The position numbers and the translations under genes were made by a program. 64,000 nt of DNA from Candidatus Binatia bacterium. Its GTDB lineage: Bacteria > Desulfobacterota_B > Binatia > UBA9968 > JAJDTQ01. Location of the stretch: positions 10,702-74,701 of the forward strand of contig JAJDTQ010000253.1 in the NCBI GenBank assembly GCA_022827045.1, in the 5' to 3' direction. The notes beneath the pieces were generated by a model that worked only from the letters and a program-made list of their open reading frames with translations, did not search any database and was not told the origin of the DNA. How positions within the stretch are numbered: the stretch's first letter is position 1; every line of letters begins with the position of its first letter. Shown here one piece after another: positions 17,409-25,733 of this stretch.

Positions 17409-18752
17409 ATGTACAAGCTGGAATGGACGAGACGACACTTTCTCAAAAGCGCGGGTGTTTTCGCTGGAGCCGGACTCCTGCAGCCCGTTCTTCCACTGAT
17501 CGGCGCTGGCAAGGACATTCAGGCAGCCTATCCCGAAGATGTCCTTTCTATCGAGAAATACTCGAAAGGCGCGGTGAAACCCGGAATGGTCATATCGAAG
17601 GACAACGCGGACTTGGTCCGGGAGTTTGCCTCACCCGGCCTTTACGAGGAGCTGAAACGAGGTCACCAGATCAGGATTGCGGAGACCACTCTGACCCCGA
17701 ATTCGTTTATCCCGGACCAATGGATCGAGGCCACCCTGCGCAACAAGGGCCAAGCGGTCCTGGACAAGAAAGGGCAACTGTGGACACGGGATGGCCGACC
17801 GTGGATCGGCGGAGACCCTTTTCCGGAACCGAAAAACGGGCTCGAGGTCATCTGGAACCATGGCTTCAATTTCGAGAAGTACGACGACATCTTCCGAACG
17901 GACGCCATCGAGGTGGACGTTGGCAGCAACGGAAGCGTGGTCCGGGAACGAAAGGCGAACTTTACGACCATCTACACCAACGGGCGGCAGTCCGTGGAAC
18001 CCAAGCCCACCATACCGGCATACAAGGATGAGTTGTTCCGTATCACGCTCACCGAACTCGCCCCCTTCGACATCTACGGGCTCGGCGTGACCACCATCAC
18101 CTACTATGACGGCAGCAAGCTTCCCGACACGATTCTGTATGTGCCCTCGCTGAGACGGCCGCTCAGAGTCCCTTCCACCCAACGATTCGAGCCTCCGTCT
18201 CCCGGAGCAGCCTACTTCACCAGTGATTTCAGCGTCCACAACGATCCGGTGCTGACATGGACGTGGAAGCTGGTCGGAAGAAAGCCATTCCTCGCCCCGT
18301 CTCCGGCCAACATCGGCACTTTCGCCAAGGGCTCAAAGGATCCCTTTATTTTCCCTGCGACCAAGACCAAGTGGCCCGGGTCGACCTGGGAGCTGCGACC
18401 GGAGGTCTTCGTGCTTGACGGTGTCGCCAAGATCCCGGGGTCACCGTACAGCCGGAAGAGGATGTACGTGGACGCCCTCACTGGGCGCGCCTCGCTGGCC
18501 GACACATGGGACAGTCAGAACAAGATCTGGAAGTACTTCGTCTTCTTCTTCGGCAACCTGAAGGTGAAGGACAGCAAGGGCCGCGAGATAAAGTCGTTGT
18601 CGGGGATTTCCTTCGCCGACGTCCAGAAGGACTATCATACGAATATCTGGCTCTTTCCGGAGGGCCCCGGAGGACAGTTCAAGGTAAATTCCGGGATCCG
18701 TATCGAGGACCATTCGACGCCGAGAGCCATGCTCTCAAAGGCCAGGAGATAG
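17409..18752 (+). CDS. DUF1329 periplasmic protein with Tat signal
   Basis: A 447-residue protein. The N-terminus WTRRHFLKSAGVFAGAGLL is a twin-arginine signal. The mature region contains the DUF1329 hallmarks: SKDNADLVREFASPGLYEELKRG, NHGFNFEKYDD, PSLRRPLRVPSTQRF and the late VDALTGRASLADTWDSQNKIWK. DUF1329 proteins are LolA/LolB-fold and almost always encoded beside DUF1302, as here (19-base gap). Using Tat instead of Sec suggests that it folds, perhaps around a ligand, before export. GGAAGGATGATACC precedes the start. It probably shuttles a hydrophobic substrate between the inner-membrane RND protein and the DUF1302 barrel (inference). Confidence 0.87.
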   Translation: MYKLEWTRRHFLKSAGVFAGAGLLQPVLPLIGAGKDIQAAYPEDVLSIEKYSKGAVKPGMVISKDNADLVREFASPGLYEELKRGHQIRIAETTLTPNSFIPDQWIEATLRNKGQAVLDKKGQLWTRDGRPWIGGDPFPEPKNGLEVIWNHGFNFEKYDDIFRTDAIEVDVGSNGSVVRERKANFTTIYTNGRQSVEPKPTIPAYKDELFRITLTELAPFDIYGLGVTTITYYDGSKLPDTILYVPSLRRPLRVPSTQRFEPPSPGAAYFTSDFSVHNDPVLTWTWKLVGRKPFLAPSPANIGTFAKGSKDPFIFPATKTKWPGSTWELRPEVFVLDGVAKIPGSPYSRKRMYVDALTGRASLADTWDSQNKIWKYFVFFFGNLKVKDSKGREIKSLSGISFADVQKDYHTNIWLFPEGPGGQFKVNSGIRIEDHSTPRAMLSKARR

Positions 18753-18797
18753 TTCGGGAGGGTTCCTTACCCACACGACGACTCGAGGACCATCGAG

Positions 18798-19427
18798 ATG
18801 CCTCAGTTTGAAATTCATCCGGAACGGCTCGCCTTGATCGTGCATGATATGCAGAAAATCTTCATCCGGGGACCCTACTCGCACGATGAAGAGGCGAGCC
18901 GTTTGTTGGTCGACAAGGTAAAGGACCTCGTCCAACTATGCCGAACCAAGAACATCCCTATCGTTTACACCATGTTCTGCTATCGCCGTGATGGCGCGGA
19001 CCTGGGCATCGTGGGGGAATTCTGGAAAGAGATACGGCAGAGGGAAATCCTGGTCGACGACCAGGAGGAGACGCAGCTCGCGGCAGAATTGGCACCGGCC
19101 AACGGGGACGTGGTGATACGGAAGGTAGGAAGCTACAGCGCGTTTCACAACACGCCCTTGGAAAGCATCCTCAGAAATACGGGGCGAGACACCATTGTGA
19201 TCACCGGATGTGGCACCAACGTCGGTTGCGAAGCCCTGGCCAGGGACGCCCATTCCAGAGGGATACGGGCCATTCTATTGGAGGACGCGACATTGGCGGT
19301 CGATTTGCCCGATCTGGGTTGGGGGGCGATATCCCAGGAAATGGCCCAGAAAGTCGCTTGCACCATCATCGCCCGCTGTATCGGTCAGGTAATGACGAGC
19401 GCGGATTTCGTCAGGCAACTGCCGTAG
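18798..19427 (+). CDS. Isochorismatase-like cysteine hydrolase
   Basis: A 209-residue single-domain cysteine hydrolase. The catalytic triad is visible: D17 in LIVHDMQ, K109 in VVIRKVGSYSAF, and C144 in VITGCGTNVGCEALARDA. LLEDATLAVD is the usual post-nucleophile strand. It belongs with the amidase/nicotinamidase-type members (N-carbamoyl or amide hydrolysis) rather than true isochorismatase, which has a more extended substrate cap. It starts 45 bases after the DUF1329 gene and precedes the amidohydrolase, so both may open amide, carbamoyl or ring-amide bonds of the same compound. Substrate unproven. Confidence 0.9.
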   Translation: MPQFEIHPERLALIVHDMQKIFIRGPYSHDEEASRLLVDKVKDLVQLCRTKNIPIVYTMFCYRRDGADLGIVGEFWKEIRQREILVDDQEETQLAAELAPANGDVVIRKVGSYSAFHNTPLESILRNTGRDTIVITGCGTNVGCEALARDAHSRGIRAILLEDATLAVDLPDLGWGAISQEMAQKVACTIIARCIGQVMTSADFVRQLP

Positions 19428-19449
19428 TCATTGGGACGACTTCAGCCAA

Positions 19450-19467
19450 GTCCTCTTTAAAGAGGAC
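19450..19467. promoter_or_regulatory. 18-bp perfect palindrome GTCCTCTTTAAAGAGGAC
   Basis: A loop-free perfect palindrome 22 bases after the isochorismatase-like stop and 82 bases before the amidohydrolase start. No T-run follows, so a dimer-binding operator is more likely than a terminator, but neither is proven. Confidence 0.45.
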
Positions 19468-19548
19468 CACGCTACGATTTCGTCAACCAACGGAGACTGC
19501 ATTTAAGGAGAGCCCGGACTTTCCACTCCCGGGCCGATGGAGTCTGTC

Positions 19549-21407
19549 ATGCGTTATCGAATGAAACCGGTACGGGCAATGACGACCGCCCTTGTTCTGG
19601 CCGCACTGACATTGGGTCAACACGCCGCCGCACTGACGGTTTCGCCGGCTCAAGCTGCCACACTCGAGGAATTGGCCGTCTACCCCACCCTGATCGCCCA
19701 CAACGGCAAGATCGCCGCCATGGATTCGGACCTCAAGTTTTACGAGTCCATCGCGGTGCGTGGTGACCGCATCTGGAAACTTGGCACCAATCAGGAGATT
19801 AAGCCGTTGGCCGGTCCGCGGACCACCGTCATCGACCTTAAGGGCCGCACCGTCGTGCCCGGACTGATCGACGTCCACACCCACCCTCACCTGTTTGGTC
19901 TGTGGCACCTTCAATCGAAATACGCGCCGGAATTGACACCTGTCCTCATTGAAGGGAAGAGCACGGCGGAGGTGGTCGGAAACTTCGCCCCGACCATCAA
20001 GGCCCGTATCAAAGAGATAGGCCCGGGCAAATGGGTCTACGCGGCCCTCCCTTTTCGGGCCGGCATGATACTGGGTACATCCATCGATTTCAGCGGCCGC
20101 CCGTTCAAAATGAGCGGCCAGATTACCCGGGAGACGCTCGATCAACTCGCTCCGGACAATCCCGTGGTGGTTGTTCAAGGATGTTGTATCGGGCTGGGAA
20201 ATTCGAAAGCCAGAGAGATCATGATCCGGGAAACCGGCTATGAGCACGTATCGGTACGGGTACCCTACGACACGGTGTTCGGAGTCGTTCTGAGAGGAAA
20301 GACCCAGAAGGTGGCGGCCTTCCTCACCGAAGAGATGAACGAACTCGCCCGTTACGGGATAACGACCATCGGCTCACACGGAGAGGTAAACGTCGAAGTA
20401 TTTGACGCGCTCGGCATGATGGACCGGGAAGGCACGATGCCTTTGCGATTCGGCTGGCACCACGAAAGCGGCTTTTTCGGAAAGGATCCAGCCGAATTCT
20501 ACCGACTGTTGGGCAATACGGCCGGGCAGGGCAGCGACTATTTGTGGAACGTAGGGATCGGGTGGGAGGTCTGGGACACCTTTGGCGACTGCCTGTCCGC
20601 AAGGCCGAAAACGGACATTCCTCTACGCATTTACCGACGCCTCTTCCTCGCGCCCGCGGGACAGTGCATCCCATCGGATTCGACGAGCTATACTGGACAT
20701 CTCGCGGCCGCCAAGGCCGGCTTGCGCCTCGTGGGGCTGCATACCTTGACCGGCGATCGCGTCTACGACAGGGCCTTCGAGTTGGCTGAAGAGGTCATCC
20801 GTTCGGGGCGCGCGACCCTGGAGGACATCCGGCAGCAGCGGTGGGGCTTCGACCACAACTGGTGGGTTCGCCCGGATCAAATTCCGAAGATCAAGAAATA
20901 TGGATTCTGGTTGAATTTCCAAGCACCCAGTTCTCGCAGGCGGTGCCCTATGTGATGAATCATTTCGGCGAGGACTACCTGCCTTGGATTATGCCCGTGC
21001 GCAGCCTCGTCAAGGCCGGCGTGAAGGTTGTCTTCGGGACCGACAGCCACATAGGCACGCTGACGGACCAGCAGGAAAGGTACTTCAACGATCTGGGCGG
21101 ATACTTCCCGTACCGCGACTCCGTTTGGCCGTGGGTGGGAACCTGGGTGACCCGGGAGCTTCACGGTAAGGTATGGCGACCCGAGGAAAGAATAGACCGC
21201 GTTACCGCACTAAGAGGATGGACCATCGACGCCGCAGGATACCTTCTGCGAGAAAAAGACTTGGGTAGCCTTGAACCCGGTAAACTGGCGGACTTCATCG
21301 TTCTGGATAGAGACTATTTCTCAGTTCCCGACGGCGAGATCAAGAATATTCAAACACTCATGACGGTATTGGGCGGCAAGGTTGTCTACCGAGCTCCCAA
21401 TTCTTGA
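19549..21407 (+). pseudogene. Exported amidohydrolase (metal-dependent, amidohydrolase_3-like), frameshifted
   Basis: Reading starts at ATG 19549 (or 19537) with signal peptide TTALVLAALTLGQHAAALT. It covers the N-terminal amidohydrolase half, including the metal motif PGLIDVHTHPHL and WGFDHNWWVRPDQIPKIKKYG. Near 20910-20930 the frame is lost and the first frame stops at 20955. The continuation lies in another frame: TQFSQAVPYVMNHFGEDYLPWIMP, then KVVFGTDSHIGT and the family-typical end LEPGKLADFIVLDRDYFSVP, with the stop at 21407. One missing base restores about 620 codons, a normal family length. Both halves remain otherwise intact, so this is either a very recent mutation or a base-call error. 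It would act in the periplasm on an amide, ester or cyclic ureide. Confidence 0.8.
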
Positions 21408-21505
21408 AACTGGACTTCGGTGACGGACGGATTCGACGGTTGTCTCGGCACCGTCGGCTCTCTCCTTTTCCCGCCCAAGACAAGCTGGGGGGATTAGCCG
21501 CCAAA

Positions 21506-23077
21506 ATGCCAAAGTCTCTTGCCCGACGCCTATCAGTCCCGGCACTTGCCGTGTTCGGAGGACCCTCACCCTTATTGGCGCATGGCCTGAGGGAACAGCC
21601 GCACTACCACTCCCCCGTACCGCTTTGGCTCTACCTAGCAGGTGCCGCTGCGGCCGTCGTCTGTACATTTCTGATCGTCGGCGTTTTTTCCCGCACACGC
21701 CCGCCCGGGAACAACTATCCTCGCGCCAATCTTTTGACTTGGCCCATTGCCAAGGTCCTCGTCCATCCGGCCGTTGTGCTCGGCTTGCAGCTCTTGTCCG
21801 CGGGACTCTTCCTCCTGCTGCTGCTTGTTGGATTCTTTGGCAACCAGAACCCTCACAGAAACGTTCTACCCACTTTCGTTTGGGTCCTTTGGTGGGTAGG
21901 ATTCGCATATATCTCAGCCCTAGTCGGGAATCTCTGGGCCGTCGTCAATCCGTGGAAGATCCTTTTCCGATGGTCCGATGCGCTCTATCGCCAGATGCGT
22001 GGCGAAGGCGAACTGTCACTCCGCATCTCCTACCCGGAGCGGCTTGGCGTCTGGCCCGGGTTTCTTCTTTTTGTCGCGTTCGCGTGGATCGAACTCGTCT
22101 CTACACATTGGGCCGTGCCGATCAACCTGGCAGTGTTAATCATTGCGTACTCCGCCATCACATGGACCGGTATGTTCCTTTTCGGAAGGGAGAAGTGGCT
22201 CCTTCATGGAGAGGCTTTCTCCATCGCCTTCGGGCTGCTGGCCCGATTCGCCCCGACCGAGGTTCGGGTAACCGCTCAGGAAATGTGCATGTCTTGTCGC
22301 CTCGACTGTCGCGACCGCGATTCGGAATGCGTCAACTGCTACGCCTGTTTCGAGGGAGCAAATGACGACCAGCGGGAACTGAACCTGCGCCCCGTGGCCG
22401 TGGGGCTACTGCGCCCCGAGGTCGTCTCCCCTTCGCTTGCCGCATTCGTGCTCCTGATGCTTTCGACAGTCACGTTCGACGGCATAAGCGTCACCCCGGC
22501 GTGGGCTCGTTTGATGGTTTTTCTCCACGGACTGTCGCCTGACCCGCATACACCACAAGCCCTCATCGCGAACAGCGCGGAAATAGTTATTTTTCTCGCC
22601 TTATTCATGAGCACTTACTTGGTGTTCTGTAAACTCATGCTGGCGGCCAGCGGCAGCCCACACTCGGTGGGGACTTGGGCTCGAACCTTTGTCTTCTCTC
22701 TCGTCCCCATAGCCTTGGCCTTCCATCTGAGCCACTATCTGTCGTTTTTGCTGATTCAGGGACAGCTTATCATTCCGTTAGCTTCCGATCCGTTCGGGTT
22801 CGGCTGGAATCTTTTCGGAACGCGCAACTACTGGCCCGACTTCGGTATCGTGGGAGTTCGATTCGTCTGGTTTACCGCCGTGATCACCATCGTGCTTGGA
22901 CACATCATCGCCGTTTTTCTTGCCGACGGCATCGCTTTGCGCACGCTTGGAGATCGGACCATCGCACTTCGAAGCCAGTATCCGATGTTGGTACTCATGA
23001 TAGGTTATACGGTCGTCAGCCTGTGGATCATCGGCCAGCCGATCGTGGAGAGCCCGGCCATTACGATGTCATCGTGA
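21506..23077 (+). CDS. Polytopic membrane protein with six-cysteine cytoplasmic or periplasmic loop
   Basis: About 523 residues from ATG 21506 (a TTG at 21404 would overlap the previous stop). At least ten hydrophobic segments are seen, for example LWLYLAGAAAAVVCTFLIVGVF, LLSAGLFLLLLLVGFFG and FVWFTAVITIVLGHIIAVFLA. A short N-terminal signal-like segment ends in LLAHGL. NLWAVVNPWKILF follows the third helix. The loop EMCMSCRLDCRDRDSECVNC plus CYACFEG has six cysteines, suggesting metal or cluster binding. The layout AHGL...PxPLWLYxxGAAxA...VNPW resembles proteins often labelled fenitrothion hydrolase (from memory, tentative). It ends the plus-strand catabolic run; the next gene is 113 bases on. 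Function unknown. Confidence 0.7.
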   Translation: MPKSLARRLSVPALAVFGGPSPLLAHGLREQPHYHSPVPLWLYLAGAAAAVVCTFLIVGVFSRTRPPGNNYPRANLLTWPIAKVLVHPAVVLGLQLLSAGLFLLLLLVGFFGNQNPHRNVLPTFVWVLWWVGFAYISALVGNLWAVVNPWKILFRWSDALYRQMRGEGELSLRISYPERLGVWPGFLLFVAFAWIELVSTHWAVPINLAVLIIAYSAITWTGMFLFGREKWLLHGEAFSIAFGLLARFAPTEVRVTAQEMCMSCRLDCRDRDSECVNCYACFEGANDDQRELNLRPVAVGLLRPEVVSPSLAAFVLLMLSTVTFDGISVTPAWARLMVFLHGLSPDPHTPQALIANSAEIVIFLALFMSTYLVFCKLMLAASGSPHSVGTWARTFVFSLVPIALAFHLSHYLSFLLIQGQLIIPLASDPFGFGWNLFGTRNYWPDFGIVGVRFVWFTAVITIVLGHIIAVFLADGIALRTLGDRTIALRSQYPMLVLMIGYTVVSLWIIGQPIVESPAITMSS

Positions 23078-23190
23078 AGCGGCGAGAAGCGAAGGTGCCC
23101 CGGCGGCCGTGCGGTCGCCACGCGAGATATAGAGGGGACCGGAACACAAACCGGTGTGCTGTTACGACTAACCAGATTGGGAGGCAAGTC

Positions 23191-23907
23191 ATGTTGGAAA
23201 AGCAAGACGTGCTGGACGCAGTGGCCGGCGCCTGGTGGGAACAGTCTCCCCGAGCGGTCGAATTCGTCACCAAGCACCTAACGGTGGAGGGAGCTCGAAT
23301 ATTCGCCCTGGAACATACCTATTTTGCCGCGAACTTTCCCCGCTGGTTCGGAAATGTCATCGCCAACTGCCCCGAACTTCCGGTCAGGCAATACATCATC
23401 GGCAACATCTACATCGAAGAGGTGGACGATCCCACCATCGGGGACACCCACTACGAAAGCATGGTCAAGTTCGGCGAGGGTCTCGGCCTTAACCGGGAGG
23501 ACATCATCGGATACAAGCCCAGCACACCCATGCTCATGGCTACCCATTACTGGGACAACGTGAGCCGCACGCGGCCGTGGCTCGAAGGTTTCGCCGCCAT
23601 CGGCGGACTCGAGCTCACCAATCACGGCGAACTGGCCGAGAGATACGGTCAGCACCCGCTCAACTCGCGAAAACACTGGCAAGCGTTGAAGCTGGACTCC
23701 AAGCACCTGACTCACTGGGAAGCAGCCGACGCCGCGGACCCGGACGAAGGCGGGCACGCCGACGAAACCGTGCGTATTATCGTGGAGTATGCGCGCACCG
23801 AAACCGCGGCCATCACCGCCCTCGCCGCGGCCACTGAAAGCATCAACGTATTCCGCTATGTCTACGACCTGATTGGCGACCGCGCCATAGCAAAAGCGGG
23901 GAGATAG
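23191..23907 (+). CDS. Heme-oxygenase-like putative diiron oxidase (HDO/TenA-PqqC fold), copy 1
   Basis: 238 residues, all-helical. Acid/His clusters match heme-oxygenase-like diiron enzymes: E41-H42 in FALEHTYFAANF, E76/E77 to D85 and H87 in YIEEVDDPTIGDTHYESM, and the third-helix cluster HWEAAD...DEGGHADE. In the last, the usual H-x3-D-x2-H is interrupted by an apparent insertion. ATG 23191 follows GGGAGGCAAGTC; a longer frame starting inside the previous gene was discarded. HDO enzymes do oxidative C-C, C-N or N-oxygenation chemistry; TenA-type thiaminase is less likely because the TenA active-site pattern is not evident. It is the first of three such genes in a row, followed by bicupin genes. 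Confidence 0.78.
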   Translation: MLEKQDVLDAVAGAWWEQSPRAVEFVTKHLTVEGARIFALEHTYFAANFPRWFGNVIANCPELPVRQYIIGNIYIEEVDDPTIGDTHYESMVKFGEGLGLNREDIIGYKPSTPMLMATHYWDNVSRTRPWLEGFAAIGGLELTNHGELAERYGQHPLNSRKHWQALKLDSKHLTHWEAADAADPDEGGHADETVRIIVEYARTETAAITALAAATESINVFRYVYDLIGDRAIAKAGR

Positions 23908-23998
23908 CCTGCCACGGACTCTGGTGTATTCTGTCGGGTGCTACCAGCGGGCGGGGCGAACAGCGGCATGCGTTGCATGTCCCAGCAGGCATCGATAA

Positions 23999-24136
23999 CC
24001 TATACTCGTCCTCGGAAAGATCGGCATCGAAATATCGTACCTGTCCGGCGCCGAGATCCAGCACCTGTTGAAGCAGATCTTCTCCATCGGTCCGGGAGCC
24101 AAGGTGAGGCTGCAACGGTTGATCCTGGGCAAGTAG
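23999..24136 (+). pseudogene. C-terminal relic of a Bug/TctC-type binding protein
   Basis: The 297-base space between two HDO genes holds a 45-codon open stretch with no start. It reads KIGIEISYLSGAEIQHLLKQ followed by IFSIGPGAKVRLQRLILGK and stops at TAG 24134-24136. The YLSGAEIQ...IF...P motif is typical of the last 35 residues of tripartite tricarboxylate binding proteins, such as the complete one at 35153-36187. The rest of the gene is gone. The remaining bases of this space show nothing else recognisable. Confidence 0.5.
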
Positions 24137-24204
24137 CGTCCGCCAATGTCCGGATCGGTATCCGTCGGCGCATTTTCACGGTACAGGGTGATAAGGGGAG
24201 GATC

Positions 24205-24933
24205 ATGAAAGCCACTGACGCGCAACTGAACGGCGTCGAAGACGTATGGCGGGAACTGGTAGAACTCGTCAACGCGCAGTTCGAGACTCCGCCCTTCCGG
24301 CGGCTGCTGGATCTGCGATTCAACCAGGCGCGTGCCCAGGCCCTGTCCATCCAGATGAAGCACTACGTCGCCAACCGGCGGGACTGCTGGGCGTTCGTGG
24401 CGGGGGCGGCACCGCTGAGCGTCAAGCGGCTCATCTGGGAACACGAGGGCGAGGAGCTGATGGGCGACAAGGCCGCGGGCAAGGTGGACCACATCACGCT
24501 GGCGGTGCAGGAGGGGAAGATCTTCGGGCTCTCACCGGAGGACTACGAGCGGGTGCGGCCGCTGGACGCGGCGGTGGCGTGTTTCTACGCGTGGATCCAT
24601 CTGGCCAAGGACCGGCCGTGGCGCGAGGCCGTCGCGGCGTCGGCCGTGCTGGAGATGCGCAACTCCGACGACCTGGTGCGCGGCGGCTCGCTCTCGTACC
24701 GCGTCGGCAAGAACCTGGAACGGGACCTGGGGATTCCGCTGAAGCGGCAGATCAACAACGCCGAGCACGTGACCGCCGACGTGGAGCACGGCCAGCTCCT
24801 GCTCGCGGTGGCGCGGGAACACTGCCATACCGAGGAAGAGCAACAGGCGCTGCTGCGGGGCGCGCGGGAAAGTCTCATGATCGACCGGGCGTACCGCGAG
24901 CAGCTCGCCAACATGATGGAGGCGCTGGACTGA
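24205..24933 (+). CDS. Heme-oxygenase-like putative diiron oxidase, copy 2
   Basis: 242 residues. Likely metal ligands are the E79-E84 cluster in WEHEGEELMGD, H96 in VDHITLA, E150 in AVLEMRN, and the clear H188-x3-D192-x2-H195 motif in EHVTADVEHGQ. The H-x3-D-x2-H helix is the hallmark of HDO proteins. AGGGGAGGATC precedes ATG 24205. Copy 3 starts 34 bases after its stop and shares the same motif order and the NRRDCW block, so the pair arose by tandem duplication and may work as a heterodimer or in consecutive steps (inference). No thiaminase cysteine was found. Reaction unknown. Confidence 0.8.
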   Translation: MKATDAQLNGVEDVWRELVELVNAQFETPPFRRLLDLRFNQARAQALSIQMKHYVANRRDCWAFVAGAAPLSVKRLIWEHEGEELMGDKAAGKVDHITLAVQEGKIFGLSPEDYERVRPLDAAVACFYAWIHLAKDRPWREAVAASAVLEMRNSDDLVRGGSLSYRVGKNLERDLGIPLKRQINNAEHVTADVEHGQLLLAVAREHCHTEEEQQALLRGARESLMIDRAYREQLANMMEALD

Positions 24934-24967
24934 ACCGGGAACACGCGCTGGAGAGGAGCCGCAAACC

Positions 24968-25675
24968 ATGCCCGATATCGCGAAGCTCAAGAGCATCCTG
25001 AACGGGATGTGCAACCGCCAGTTCGAGAGCGACGAGTTCCAGGACCTGCTGACGTTGCCCTGGACCATGGAGCGGGGGCGCTACTACGTGGTGCAGAACG
25101 CTCTCTACACGAAGAACCGCCGCGATTGCTGGGGCTACGTGCAGGCCGCCGCCCCCCTGGACGTCAAGTCCCTGGTGTGGCAGCACGAAAGCGACGAGCT
25201 GATCAACGATCCGCGGGCCGGGATGGACCACTACTCCCTGAACGTCAAGCAGGGCGAGGTCATCGGCCTCATGCGCGAGGACTTCGAGAACGCGGAGCCG
25301 CCGCCCATGACGCAGGCGGCGTTCCTCGCATGGCACCACATCGCCGTCAAGGGCCCGTGGCTGGCCGCGTTCACCTCCTCCCAGATGCTGGAACGCCGCA
25401 ACAACCCGGACATCGTCGAGGGCGGCGGCATGTCCTACCGCATCGGCAGGAAGTTCGAGAACGAGCTGGGCATCAGCCTCAAGCGGATGATCTCGCTGGA
25501 CGTGCATTCCACCGCGGACACCGACCACTCGGACATGATGGACGGCGTCTACGACCGGCACGTGCGCACGCAGGAGGACTACGACACCGTGCTTCGGGCC
25601 GCCGAACAGTGCATGGCCATCGACCGCGCCTACCGCGGCGGGATGGCCTACGTCATGCGGCGTATCGAGGGCTGA
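24968..25675 (+). CDS. Heme-oxygenase-like putative diiron oxidase, copy 3
   Basis: 235 residues, colinear with copy 2. Motifs: KNRRDCWGYVQAAAP, WQHESDELINDPRAGMDHYS (E74, E77, H88), MLERRNNPDIVEGGGMSYRIG (E142), and H180-x3-D184-x2-H187 in DVHSTADTDHSDM. All expected diiron positions are present, so this copy also looks active. GGAGCCGCAAACC precedes the start. It is followed 58 bases later by the gentisate-dioxygenase-like bicupin gene. The set may belong to one oxidative pathway. Copy 2 and copy 3 differ strongly at the N-terminus and after the last motif, so they are not recent duplicates. Confidence 0.8.
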   Translation: MPDIAKLKSILNGMCNRQFESDEFQDLLTLPWTMERGRYYVVQNALYTKNRRDCWGYVQAAAPLDVKSLVWQHESDELINDPRAGMDHYSLNVKQGEVIGLMREDFENAEPPPMTQAAFLAWHHIAVKGPWLAAFTSSQMLERRNNPDIVEGGGMSYRIGRKFENELGISLKRMISLDVHSTADTDHSDMMDGVYDRHVRTQEDYDTVLRAAEQCMAIDRAYRGGMAYVMRRIEG

Positions 25676-25733
25676 CATGCAGGCGACAGGGCAGCCGAAG
25701 CCGTAACGTCGGGCCGGCCGCAGGGAGACGATC

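Noticed and set aside
23191..23907. TenA thiaminase assignment
   Set aside because: Fold is compatible, but the acid/His clusters fit the diiron oxidase pattern and no thiamine genes are nearby.
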